From: an uncultured Asticcacaulis sp.
Lineage (GTDB): Bacteria; Pseudomonadota; Alphaproteobacteria; Caulobacterales; Caulobacteraceae
Assembly (NCBI GenBank): GCA_936940865.1
Contig: CAKZJB010000083.1
Location: forward strand, 43,846 to 107,845
Length of the DNA: 64,000 bases
Direction of reading: 5' to 3'
A program made the translations under genes and the position numbers. The notes under the pieces were generated by a model. It saw only the letters and a list, made by a program, of their open reading frames with translations. It did not search any database and was not told the DNA's origin. Of the stretch, positions 1 through 7,620 are shown one piece after another (position 1 is the first letter of the stretch; every line of letters starts with the position of its first letter).

Positions 1-417
1 CAGGTAGTCATCTGCGTACTTTCCCAGCGTGACGCCATCCTGGCCGAGGAGGCCTGCCTCGCGAACGGCTTCGGGGCCGGCCCACTCGGCAGATCCGAAG
101 GTGTTCGTGGCCTTGGTTTCCCGCGCTCGCCAGACGGATATTGCGATGGCCACGGCAACGGCCAGAAGTCCGCCGCTGGCGGCGATATAGGCGCCTTCCA
201 TGAAAATCGCGGGTGCGTAGGCATCGAAATGATACCACCACAGGAAGAAGCAATGGGGTTGATAGACGGGCATTCCGGCAAGGCGGTACCAGGGCCGCCC
301 GAGTTCAGGCTGGAAGGCCAACCGCCAGGCGGTCCATTCGGTCGCGGCCCAAACGGCCGTCAGCGCTGTCAGCAGCACGACCAGGATTTGACCCCAAAGG
401 ACTTTCGTCGCGGACAT
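1..417 (-). CDS. traG: TraG/VirD4-type conjugal transfer coupling protein, N-terminal part (runs off left edge)
   Basis: An open frame reads from an ATG at 417 to the window edge without a stop, giving the first 139 residues. They match the start of alphaproteobacterial TraG coupling proteins: MSATKVLWGQIL, two hydrophobic segments (about residues 5-30 and 70-95), then the conserved stretch with TFGSAEWAGPEAVREAGLLG shortly before where the Walker A ATPase domain should begin. TraG is the inner-membrane ATPase that feeds the relaxase-DNA complex into the type IV secretion channel. In related elements it directly follows the relaxase gene, but here the relaxase is 16.6 kb away at 16997-18733 on the same strand. 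The ATPase domain lies outside the window, so function cannot be confirmed. Confidence 0.92.
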   Translation of the reverse strand, partial: MSATKVLWGQILVVLLTALTAVWAATEWTAWRLAFQPELGRPWYRLAGMPVYQPHCFFLWWYHFDAYAPAIFMEGAYIAASGGLLAVAVAIAISVWRARETKATNTFGSAEWAGPEAVREAGLLGQDGVTLGKYADDYL

Positions 418-528
418 GACTCTCCCCTTTCAGGGGGATAGCTTTATCGGTCGGCGTCCAAGCGCAAGTCCGGCCGGGCGAAGGGCGTAGGATTAGAAAG
501 TATGACGTAGGAATAGAAAGGTCGGATA

Positions 529-756
529 TCAGTGCGTGGTGCCTGAGGGCTTTGGTGGTTTTCCGGCACTTTTCTGGAAAAGCGCTCTCTGCAGGGACAC
601 ATAGTCTTTCTGGCAAAGTGCCACACAGTCCTTGATGCGATCCGCGAATGGATCGAGGCCTTCGCCCAAGCACTCCTTCGCTAAGGTCTCCAGCGCCTGA
701 ATGACTCTTTCGGCCTTGGACAGTGTTTCGAACGCGAACTCATCTTCACGCGACAT
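529..756 (-). CDS. Small hypothetical protein between luxI and traG
   Basis: This 75-residue soluble, mostly helical, charged protein starts MSREDEFAFETLSKAE and has cysteines near residues 29, 44 and 48. The ATG at 756 overlaps the end of the LuxI-like gene by 11 bp and is preceded by a purine-rich stretch (GGAG and GAGG), so the two are probably translationally coupled. I do not recognise the family. Its place between an AHL synthase and traG suggests a role in control of transfer, for example an antiactivator, but nothing in the sequence shows this. Confidence 0.6.
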   Translation of the reverse strand: MSREDEFAFETLSKAERVIQALETLAKECLGEGLDPFADRIKDCVALCQKDYVSLQRALFQKSAGKPPKPSGTTH

Positions 757-1381
757 GCCTCACCGTCTCCTTTGCTCCAATAAGGCCGAGGGGACTGTCT
801 ATTCCGGTCGACCGGCAGGCCCGTTGATATTGATCCAGGGTAACGTCGATACAGGCGGCCTGGATTCTGGAATGGTGACCTATCGCCTGCGGCTTGCCCA
901 GGCGCGTGAGGGCGATCCCATTGCGTTCGAAGACCGATCGCAGGATCAGGGTCGGCATCAGGCCTATGATGCGTTCCCATCCGAATTGCAGGGCGCATTC
1001 GAGGTAGCCGACGGATATTTGCCGCAGGACGTGCAGGCGCTTGTCGGCTGGCAGGCGACTATCGATACAGAAACGCGTACCTTCCCAGGTACTGGCGGCG
1101 GTATAGATGGAAGGGTCGTCTACCAGATAAGAAAAGTGGTCCCGAAGCATGCAACCAAGGTGGATGGGTGTTAGACGGCTACAGCCGAGGACGTGTTTTC
1201 CATCTTCGCTATAGACAAGATAGAGGGAAGCCAGGGTGTCGTATTCGTCGAATTCCATCCCGTCGAAAACTTTCACCGAATAGCTTTGGCGCTCGATGAA
1301 TTCCTGGTAGCGAAGGCGGTGCTGACCAAAGAAAAGATCGGCCGACGTCGAGATGGACTTGTACGATATGAGCGATAACAT
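746..1381 (-). CDS. LuxI-family acyl-homoserine-lactone synthase
   Basis: The 211-residue product has the LuxI/TraI family layout: an N-terminal block with R..F....., E.D..D (FDGMEFDEYDTLAS), the central R.T block (GCSRLTPIHLG), then the active-site strand WEGTRFCID. The family makes acyl-homoserine lactones from SAM and acyl-ACP. The ATG at 1381 is chosen over an in-frame TTG four codons upstream because a strong GGAGGG sits 4 nt before it. It follows the luxR-like gene by 53 bp on the same strand and overlaps the next small gene by 11 bp, so XRE-luxR-luxI-orf looks like one unit reading toward traG. Acyl chain specificity cannot be read from the sequence. Confidence 0.88.
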   Translation of the reverse strand: MLSLISYKSISTSADLFFGQHRLRYQEFIERQSYSVKVFDGMEFDEYDTLASLYLVYSEDGKHVLGCSRLTPIHLGCMLRDHFSYLVDDPSIYTAASTWEGTRFCIDSRLPADKRLHVLRQISVGYLECALQFGWERIIGLMPTLILRSVFERNGIALTRLGKPQAIGHHSRIQAACIDVTLDQYQRACRSTGIDSPLGLIGAKETVRHVA

Positions 1382-1434
1382 AATACCCTCCAAAGTGAAG
1401 GGGAAATGTCATCACAGGTTGATTTGAGTCGAAA

Positions 1435-2196
1435 TCACCCGGTCGGGTTAGGCAGGTCTATAATACCGTGCCCCGCAGCCTTGACGAAGGCTTGGATCCG
1501 GTTGTTCACGCCAAGACGCCTGAAGATGTTCCGGAAGTGCGTATTGACGGTATTTTCGGTGATGTCGAGATCCACCGCCACCTCCCTGTCGGACTTGCCT
1601 CGAAAGGACAGGTTGATGACGTCGAGTTCGCGTGGTGTCAGTTCGATCGGGCGCAGCGCCAGTGGCCGGGGACCTGCCACCAGATCGCTCAGCCGCCAGT
1701 AGAACATGTTGGAGATCGACCAGAGCAGTTCGAGATTGCGGCAATGCTCCGTGGTCGGCGTCAGCGTGGCCAGAGCCACGCCGCCGCGACGTGAGCGCGA
1801 CCCGACGAAGGGCAGGCCGATCCCATTGTGCAGGCCCCCTTCGACCGCCATCTCCATCAGGTTAGACTGGAGCGGCGTAAAATCGAAACGGTGCTTGAGG
1901 TCCGACCAAAAGAATGGGCCAACGTCCCCTCTGGCCGACAAGGCCACGGGATCGAACCGCATGCAATCGCGCGCCATGTAGTAGTGTGTCCAGTCGTCGG
2001 GATAGGTCGACACCCATGCGAACTTCAGGATTTCGCTGGGGAGGTCGTAGTCGCGCATCAGCGAGATGTTGACGAAGGCGAAGCCCAGTTTCCCGTAGGT
2101 CTGGATCAGGAGCGCCGCAAGCGCTTCCTTGGTCGCAACGTTACGACTCGTCTCGGCGAACTCGACCAAGACGCGGGCGGCGAAGGTCTCTGGCAT
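1435..2196 (-). CDS. LuxR-family quorum-sensing transcriptional regulator
   Basis: The 253-residue protein has an N-terminal autoinducer-binding domain (about residues 10-165) and a C-terminal LuxR helix-turn-helix (about 180-245), seen as LTPRELDVINLSFRGKSDRE followed by ITENTVNTHFRNIFRRLGV. Typical members bind an acyl-homoserine lactone and activate or repress promoters next to a lux box. The second in-frame ATG (2196) is chosen because GAGGAGAGG lies 6 nt upstream; the ATG at 2217 has no such site. The LuxI-like gene follows directly. I did not find a convincing lux box by eye. Cognate pairing with the LuxI at 746-1381 is inferred from adjacency. Confidence 0.9.
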   Translation of the reverse strand: MPETFAARVLVEFAETSRNVATKEALAALLIQTYGKLGFAFVNISLMRDYDLPSEILKFAWVSTYPDDWTHYYMARDCMRFDPVALSARGDVGPFFWSDLKHRFDFTPLQSNLMEMAVEGGLHNGIGLPFVGSRSRRGGVALATLTPTTEHCRNLELLWSISNMFYWRLSDLVAGPRPLALRPIELTPRELDVINLSFRGKSDREVAVDLDITENTVNTHFRNIFRRLGVNNRIQAFVKAAGHGIIDLPNPTG

Positions 2197-2293
2197 GCGG
2201 CACCTCTCCTCGGGCATACGGCCGCGCCGCGGTTACCGGCGTGACGATCTGCGCGAACTCCGCGCAAATTCAGGTAGGTGCCCGGCGCTCAGG

Positions 2294-2716
2294 TCAGGTC
2301 TGACCGAGCTTGCCAGCTTGGCTGGCATTGGCCATGGCACGGGCGAGGCCGAGGAACTGCTTGCGAACCGCATTGTCTTCGATCTGCGGAAACACCAGAG
2401 CCAGTTCCTGGCCGTCGCTGGATTTTAGGAAAGCCGAGACATTGGCCTCGATCTCGTCGTTGAACGCCTGGAATTCGAGTTGGTCGAGTTCGGCGAAGAA
2501 GTAGGCCACAGGCACCTTCAACACGCGGGCTATTTCGAAGAGGGCGGACGCCGAGATTCGTGACTGCGCCGTCTCGTATTTCTGGATCTGCTGCGGCGTC
2601 ACGTCGACGGCATCAGCGAGCACGCTCTGGTGGAAACCAAGCTGCCTGCGCCTGCGCCGTATGACCTGCCCGACGTGGATATCCACGGCCTCGGGTTTTT
2701 TGTCGTCGTCTGTCAT
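2294..2716 (-). CDS. XRE-family helix-turn-helix regulator heading the lux cassette
   Basis: The 140-residue protein has a Cro/CI-type HTH at about residues 18-75 (VGQVIRRRRRQLGFHQSVLA, then TPQQIQKYETAQSRISASAL) and a helical C-terminal half. This layout is common in alphaproteobacterial regulators of quorum or cell-cycle circuits. The start is the ATG at 2716, preceded by AAGGGAGAG; a longer open frame upstream has no coding character. It is divergent from the ABC transporter gene at 2877, and the shared 160-bp AT-rich region holds tandem repeats (2821-2864) that could be its operator. It lies 97 bp upstream of luxR on the same strand. Confidence 0.85.
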   Translation of the reverse strand: MTDDDKKPEAVDIHVGQVIRRRRRQLGFHQSVLADAVDVTPQQIQKYETAQSRISASALFEIARVLKVPVAYFFAELDQLEFQAFNDEIEANVSAFLKSSDGQELALVFPQIEDNAVRKQFLGLARAMANASQAGKLGQT

Positions 2717-2820
2717 CTGCGCTCTCCCTTGATCTTTCCCGGCTGAAACCATGGGCTGGTGTGCTTGTCCCGAGCGGCAGAATGTAACATCTGGTTTATT
2801 AGTCAATACTGAGTCGCATT

Positions 2821-2864
2821 TTAGTTGTTTGCAAAGGTGAAATAATTTAGGTTGTTTCGAAAGG
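2821..2864. promoter_or_regulatory. Tandem direct repeat, candidate operator in the XRE/ABC divergent promoter
   Basis: Two near-identical copies, TTAGTTGTTTGCAAAGG at 2821 and TTAGGTTGTTTCGAAAGG at 2847, are spaced 26 bp apart centre to centre in an AT-rich stretch. The second ends just upstream of the TTG start of the ABC transporter. Such placement fits repressor binding to a promoter or ribosome-binding region. The assignment to the neighbouring XRE protein is inference. Confidence 0.4.
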
Positions 2865-2876
2865 GAGCGAAAAATT

Positions 2877-4613
2877 TTGAGTGGAGTTGACGTCATCCGG
2901 CGACTGCTTGGCCTGATGGGAGCCGCCCGTCTAAAATGCTGCGGGGCGATCGGGGCATGCCTTGGCCTGGAAGCCATTGGTATCGCCCTGGCGATCCTCG
3001 CCCCCTATGCCTTGAAAATCCTGGTGGATCACCTCGGCAAGGGGGATGCTTCAATATCTGCACTACTGGCCTATGTTTGCCTTTTCGTGGTCGCCTGGAC
3101 GGCTACGACGATACTTGATCCGGTGCGAAATGCCTTTTCGTCGAAGATCAACACCCGCCTGGTCCGGGAACTGTCGGTGGGCGCACTGGCGGGAACGCTT
3201 GGCGATGGCCGCTGGCGAAAAGTCGACAGCGGGCGCGTCCAGGGTCTCCTGGAACGGTTGCCCTACAATTTGGTTGTCCTCGTCGATGGACTGATCTGGC
3301 GCACGGCACCCTTGGCCATCCAGTTGCTGTTCAGCCTGGTGGTAATCGTGCGGATCATGTCATGGACCTATGTGGCGGGATTCGCCGCGCTGGCCGTCGG
3401 TTTCGTCGCCGTCTCCTGGCTTGGCGTCTCGCGGCAGGTCGCCGTTTCGCGCGACTACAACGAACGACTCGCCGCGTCGGGGGAATTGCTCGGTGACATC
3501 CTCAAGAATGCGCGCCGGGTCGTCGCCAACGGCGCGACCGGTTATGAACTTGCCGGGGTCGGCGCCAGTTTCGATGACCGGGAGCGCTCAGAATCATCCA
3601 TGAACGGATCGCTCATCCGGCTGAGTTGTCTGCAATGGCTGGTCATGGCCATGGCCCTGTTCGTCATCATGGTGATGGCAGGCCTCGATGTCGTGCATGG
3701 CCTTATCACTGCTGGCGACTTCGTCCTCGTCCAGGCTTATGCCATCCGGTTGATCATGCCCCTGTCGACCGTCGCCTTTGTATTGAGCCAAAGCGCGGGC
3801 GCACTCGCGGCCGTCGGCGACATACTCAACATGCAAGGGGTAACGCCAAAAGTACCGCAACATGGTAAAGATCGAAAGCCAGTGTCCATTCGGCTGGAAG
3901 GCGTTTCATTTTCCTATGGACCCGATCTCCCTGGCTTGACCGACATCACGCTGGAGTTTCCGGCCGCTTCGTTCACCGCGATCGTCGGCGCCAACGGGTC
4001 AGGGAAGTCTACTCTGGCGCAACTGATCGCCGGACTGCTGGTGCCCAATGCTGGAACCATACAGATCGAAGCCCGGACTCTGAGCGGGGCTGCGGAAGAA
4101 GACGGGATTGCGCAAAAGGTGCTTTACGTTCCGCAACGGACGTCCCTGTTCAACCGCGATCTCCGCGCCAACCTCATGTATCCACCCTTCGATCATGACG
4201 AGGCCGCGGCGCTCGACATACTGAGGTCATGGACCTTCCAGGACGGGGAACGGCCTATCGATCCGGACCTGAAGGTAGGCGAAGGCGGAAGCGCGCTTTC
4301 GGGCGGCCAGGCGCAGAAACTTGAGCTTGCCCGCCTAATGGGCATCAAGACGCCTTGCCTCGTGCTGGACGAGAGCACCTCGGCGCTCGATCCCCAGAGC
4401 GAGGCCAGGGTGATCGCCGACCTGCGCCGCGCCCTCGGAACAGGCACCACTCTGATTCTGGTGACCCACCGCGTCGCCGTCGCCAGGGATGCGGACCAAG
4501 TCGTGTGGTTACAAGAAGGTCGGGTTGCGGCGACCGGAGCACACGAGGAGTTGCTGGATTTCGAGGATTATCGAATACTTTGGGGCTCGGGCCGAATAGG
4601 CGAGAAAGCGTGA
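2877..4613 (+). CDS. ABC exporter half-transporter (membrane and ATPase domains fused)
   Basis: The 578-residue protein has an N-terminal six-helix membrane domain (about residues 10-310) and a nucleotide-binding domain with Walker A GANGSGKST near residue 370, signature LSGGQAQKLELAR, Walker B CLVLDES and H-loop LVTHR. It should work as a homodimeric efflux pump in the inner membrane. The start appears to be TTG at 2877 after AGGGAG. No C39 peptidase domain is present. Lasso peptide clusters often include an ABC exporter (the D protein), and this is the only exporter gene near the lasso operon. However, it lies 9 kb from the precursors beside the lux cassette, so its substrate is uncertain. 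Confidence 0.88.
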   Translation: MSGVDVIRRLLGLMGAARLKCCGAIGACLGLEAIGIALAILAPYALKILVDHLGKGDASISALLAYVCLFVVAWTATTILDPVRNAFSSKINTRLVRELSVGALAGTLGDGRWRKVDSGRVQGLLERLPYNLVVLVDGLIWRTAPLAIQLLFSLVVIVRIMSWTYVAGFAALAVGFVAVSWLGVSRQVAVSRDYNERLAASGELLGDILKNARRVVANGATGYELAGVGASFDDRERSESSMNGSLIRLSCLQWLVMAMALFVIMVMAGLDVVHGLITAGDFVLVQAYAIRLIMPLSTVAFVLSQSAGALAAVGDILNMQGVTPKVPQHGKDRKPVSIRLEGVSFSYGPDLPGLTDITLEFPAASFTAIVGANGSGKSTLAQLIAGLLVPNAGTIQIEARTLSGAAEEDGIAQKVLYVPQRTSLFNRDLRANLMYPPFDHDEAAALDILRSWTFQDGERPIDPDLKVGEGGSALSGGQAQKLELARLMGIKTPCLVLDESTSALDPQSEARVIADLRRALGTGTTLILVTHRVAVARDADQVVWLQEGRVAATGAHEELLDFEDYRILWGSGRIGEKA

Positions 4614-4655
4614 CGTTTATGGCACGGCGATGCAGCCGGAATACTTCGACAGTAA

Positions 4656-4997
4656 TTATTTTCGATCTAAAGCGGCGTCCAAGAGCCTCTCTATCCAAAT
4701 TAAATCGGTCTCCGACAATCCCGCCAAACGCACTGTGATTGCCGAAAGGCGTGAATTTTCTAAGGCGCCTTTAGGTATTGAAGCGCTAAAAAGCTCCGCT
4801 TCATCAATATTCAATGCCTTGGCTAAGCTCGAGATGGTGGCAAAACTTGCACCGGTCTTGCCAGTTTCAATTCTTCCTATCATATTCAATGACAATGGAG
4901 GAATTGTCGCATCAGCCAATTCTTGCTGAGTTAAATTTTGCTTTTTGCGATGGGCAGCTACCAAGGCGCCAAAGCGCTGTTTTAATTTGTCTTCCAT
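4656..4997 (-). CDS. XRE-family HTH protein (paralogue of the next gene)
   Basis: The 113-residue protein has an HTH at about residues 5-65 (FGALVAAHRKKQNLTQQELA ... SLNMIGRIETGKTGASFATI) and a C-terminal helical tail ending in ETDLIWIERLLDAAL. It resembles the 111-residue neighbour at 5140-5475 in length, domain layout and tail, which indicates local duplication. GC content is clearly lower than in the lasso genes. It is convergent with the ABC transporter (43 bp apart). The regulatory target is unknown. Confidence 0.83.
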   Translation of the reverse strand: MEDKLKQRFGALVAAHRKKQNLTQQELADATIPPLSLNMIGRIETGKTGASFATISSLAKALNIDEAELFSASIPKGALENSRLSAITVRLAGLSETDLIWIERLLDAALDRK

Positions 4998-5139
4998 CCA
5001 TAACGGTTACGAAGAAAGTCTCATCGTTCAAATTGAGGCGTATTCATCATTTTTCTAAAATCACATCTGGATTGATGGTGTGCCCGAACAATTTGTTTCA
5101 GGCTCGCCCGAAGAGATTGCGGCGGAGACTAAGGTAGGT

Positions 5140-5475
5140 TCACTTCGTCTCGATCATGGTAAAGATCACCCTTTTTAGCTTGATAATCTCACCTTCATTC
5201 AACTTCGAGAGCGCGGCGGAAATATCGTGCAAATGACGACTGTTGAGATTCTTGTTGTAGAAATTTGTAGAAAACAAATCAGCAGCGTCAATATTCAAGG
5301 CTAAAACCAATTTCTCGATCATATTGAAACTTGGTGAGGATTTTGCCCTCTCCAAAGCCCGGATTGTACTGATTGCAACACCAGCCTTTTCGGCAAGTTC
5401 GGGCTGTGTCATCCCACGAGCTTTTCGTCGGCTCGCGAGCAACTTCCCAAACCTGACCTTAAGATCGCTTTCCAT
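5140..5475 (-). CDS. XRE-family HTH protein divergent from the ECF-receptor operon
   Basis: The 111-residue protein has an HTH at about residues 6-62 (VRFGKLLASRRKARGMTQPE ... AISTIRALERAKSSPSFNMI) and a helical tail (LNEGEIIKLKRVIFTMIETK). It is AT-rich relative to its surroundings and a paralogue of 4656-4997. The start is 200 bp from the plus-strand XRE gene at 5676. A perfect 9-bp inverted repeat (5523-5544) sits 48 bp upstream of its start and could be an autoregulatory operator, perhaps also controlling the sigma factor operon. Confidence 0.85.
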   Translation of the reverse strand: MESDLKVRFGKLLASRRKARGMTQPELAEKAGVAISTIRALERAKSSPSFNMIEKLVLALNIDAADLFSTNFYNKNLNSRHLHDISAALSKLNEGEIIKLKRVIFTMIETK

Positions 5476-5522
5476 TGGCTATGGCATAGCGAATTCCTTT
5501 TGGCCTCGGAATTGACGCAAAT

Positions 5523-5544
5523 TGTATCTTTTCGGAAAGATACA
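5523..5544. promoter_or_regulatory. Perfect inverted repeat, candidate XRE operator
   Basis: TGTATCTTT and AAAGATACA face each other across a 4-nt spacer (TCGG) in the AT-rich gap between divergent genes at 5475 and 5676. A related half-site (TGTAT) recurs at 5552. Symmetry, spacing and position fit a dimeric repressor site. No T-run follows on either strand, so a terminator is less likely. Confidence 0.45.
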
Positions 5545-5604
5545 TTCTGATTGTATGTTGATGAATTTTAGTGCTACTTTTTAGATAACATGATTGTGGG
5601 TGTG

Positions 5605-5615
5605 GTGTCTGACAC
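5605..5615. promoter_or_regulatory. Short palindrome GTGTC-T-GACAC upstream of the ECF operon
   Basis: An 11-bp perfect palindrome lies 61 bp before the chosen start of the plus-strand XRE gene. It may be an operator, but short palindromes occur by chance in 64 kb, so this is weak. Confidence 0.25.
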
Positions 5616-5675
5616 GCGATGATTTCGCCCGCAGTCTACCGAATGCTGCAATGCACGGTCTTCCGAAAGGCTGAG

Positions 5676-5942
5676 ATGGCGATGATATTTCCTCGTTGGT
5701 TTGCCGCGACCAAGAAGAATTTGACCGTGGATCAGTATGTCGGGGGGCGCATCCGACATTTTCGTGAATCGAAAGGCGTTTCCATCGCGGTAGTGGCGGA
5801 GAAAATAAGTCTTTCGTCTAAGCAGCTAGCCTTTGCTGAACTGGGGCGCAGACGCTTATCCGCGTCGCAACTCTTCGCCATTGCGCGCCATCTCGACGTC
5901 TCCGTCGCCGCCTTCTTTGACCGTCGGGAGGGCACACTATGA
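5676..5942 (+). CDS. XRE-family HTH regulator, first gene of the sigma factor/receptor operon
   Basis: An 88-residue protein is predicted from the ATG at 5676, where GAAAGG lies just upstream; an in-frame ATG at 5619 would add 19 residues but has no ribosome-binding site. The HTH covers about residues 22-80 (YVGGRIRHFRESKGVSIAVV ... LAFAELGRRRLSASQLFAIA). Its stop overlaps the sigma factor start in ATGA, so the two are translationally coupled. An XRE protein heading a FecI/FecR/TonB receptor/isopeptidase operon is unusual. It may add a second layer of control on top of the sigma/anti-sigma switch (inference). Confidence 0.8.
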   Translation: MAMIFPRWFAATKKNLTVDQYVGGRIRHFRESKGVSIAVVAEKISLSSKQLAFAELGRRRLSASQLFAIARHLDVSVAAFFDRREGTL

Positions 5943-6514
5943 GTTGGCTACGCCCGGTCGACCGTTGGTTATGCGATGAGGTTCTGCCCCATAAGCACGC
6001 CTATCTGGCTCTAGCACGCCGGTTGACCCGCAATGCGGAAGCCGCGAACGATATCGTTCAGGATGTCTATGCCGAGGTGCTGCAAGGCGACACCTGGAAA
6101 ACGGCCCGCGATCCCAAGGCATTCGTCCTGCGCATCGTCTATTGCCGATCCATCAACTGGGTGAACCGCCAGAAGATCGTGCCGCTGCATCCGCTACCTG
6201 AATACGAAGGGTTGTCATACGCCGACTTCGGCCCGGACGCGTTCGACAATCTGTCGGGCCGCGAGGAATTGGAAGCCGTCCTGGAAATCCTGGCTGATAT
6301 GCCGGCACGCTGCCGCCAGGTGATTACCATGCGGCGCATCGAAGAACTACCCCCCAGGGAGATCGCCCGTCGTCTCGGCATCGACTTGGTCACGGTGCGT
6401 CGGCACATGGCACGGGGTGTGGCCATCCTGACTGAACGCTTGGGCCAACGCGGTTCGCCTCGAAAGGGGTCTACTATCGATAATCAGGACATCCCGTCCA
6501 CCAAGGTCGAATAG
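5939..6514 (+). CDS. ECF RNA polymerase sigma factor, FecI-like
   Basis: The 191-residue protein has sigma region 2 at about residues 15-85 (LARRLTRNAEAANDIVQDVY) and region 4 at about 105-165 (MPARCRQVITMRRIEELPPR, then EIARRLGIDLVTVRRHMARG). FecI-type sigma factors are held by a FecR-like partner and released when an STN-domain TonB receptor binds its ligand. Both partner genes follow directly. It probably drives transcription of this receptor/isopeptidase operon and perhaps of the lasso operon. The ATGA overlap with the XRE gene supports co-translation. Confidence 0.92.
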   Translation: MSWLRPVDRWLCDEVLPHKHAYLALARRLTRNAEAANDIVQDVYAEVLQGDTWKTARDPKAFVLRIVYCRSINWVNRQKIVPLHPLPEYEGLSYADFGPDAFDNLSGREELEAVLEILADMPARCRQVITMRRIEELPPREIARRLGIDLVTVRRHMARGVAILTERLGQRGSPRKGSTIDNQDIPSTKVE

Positions 6515-6581
6515 ACGGCGTGTGGCGAGCGGATTATGAATAGCCCCGGCACTCAACTCAAGCGAACCGGGAGGCAGTGAA

Positions 6582-7538
6582 TTGACAACGGAAAAGCCAT
6601 CCTGGGACGCCCTTCACGCGGAGGCCGCCGATTGGCTCGCGGCCATGGACACCGGCCAAGCCAGCCGCGACGAATTCGAGAAATGGCGCGAGGCCGATCC
6701 GCGCCATGCGGCAGCGTTTGCACAGGTTGCCGGCTCGCTCATGACGTTGGATCGACTGAAGCCTGAGTTGAAGGCGCGCGTGGCACCGGTGAGGGTAACG
6801 TCACGCCGCGTCTTTGTCCTGGCCGGTGTTGGTGCGTTCGTGGCCGCCGCCGCCGTCGGCGGATTCGCCGTGGCCACCGCGAAATCAACACTAGCGACCA
6901 AGGTAGGCGAGCGAAAGACGCAACGCCTGCCGGACGGTGGCCTTCTTCAACTGAATACGGCCTCGAAGGTGCAATACCGGTCGCATGCCGGTGTCACCGA
7001 ACTCTGGCTGCGGGAAGGCGAACTTTCCCTCGACTTGTCGCATGGCGGGGGGCTTTGCCGTTTGTATGCTGCGGACCGGGTGGCCGAATTTTCCGATGCC
7101 ACGGTCAATGCGCGCTTACGCGGCAACCTGCTCGACCTGGCTGTCGTGACAGGCAGTTGCAAGCTGATGCCTGCGAAGGGCAGCGCCGCCCGTGCCGACG
7201 CCCAGTCGGCACCCACTGTCGTTCAGGCCAACCACGCCGTCTTGTCGGGCGCGACCGAGTCGATCGTCCGCCCGCTGAACGATGTCGATACGGCCTTCCT
7301 GACCGGATGGCCGAAGGGCGAACTGGTCTTCGAGGGGCAGACGCTCGACACGGCGGTGGCCGAGTACAATCGCTATCTTCCGAACCGGATCGTGGTGGCT
7401 GACGCGTCCCTCTCCGGCATCCGGCTCGGCGGCCGTTTCACGACCCGCGATCCTACCGCTTTTCTGCAGGCGTTGCACCAGAGCTTTGGCATTCGTGCAA
7501 CAGATGACGGCGAAGGCACCATCACCCTCACAAAATAA
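6582..7538 (+). CDS. FecR-like anti-sigma factor (sigma regulator)
   Basis: The 318-residue inner-membrane protein has an N-terminal cytoplasmic DUF4880-like segment (about residues 1-60: WDALHAEAADWLAAMDTGQA), a membrane helix (about 80-105: VFVLAGVGAFVAAAAVGGFA) and a periplasmic FecR domain with the typical GERKTQRLPDGGLLQLNTAS, then a C-terminal STN-like stretch (LDTAVAEYNRY ... GGRFTTRDPTAFLQAL). The start is a TTG after GGGAGG, 7 nt away. It should bind the ECF factor encoded just upstream and relay ligand occupancy of the receptor encoded just downstream. Confidence 0.9.
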   Translation: MTTEKPSWDALHAEAADWLAAMDTGQASRDEFEKWREADPRHAAAFAQVAGSLMTLDRLKPELKARVAPVRVTSRRVFVLAGVGAFVAAAAVGGFAVATAKSTLATKVGERKTQRLPDGGLLQLNTASKVQYRSHAGVTELWLREGELSLDLSHGGGLCRLYAADRVAEFSDATVNARLRGNLLDLAVVTGSCKLMPAKGSAARADAQSAPTVVQANHAVLSGATESIVRPLNDVDTAFLTGWPKGELVFEGQTLDTAVAEYNRYLPNRIVVADASLSGIRLGGRFTTRDPTAFLQALHQSFGIRATDDGEGTITLTK

Positions 7539-7620
7539 TCAGGCCTGATTGATCGGTTCGCATTCGGCGCCGGACTTCACCCCTCTCGTCACGCAAGTGA
7601 CATGTTCAAGGGGTGGCTCA

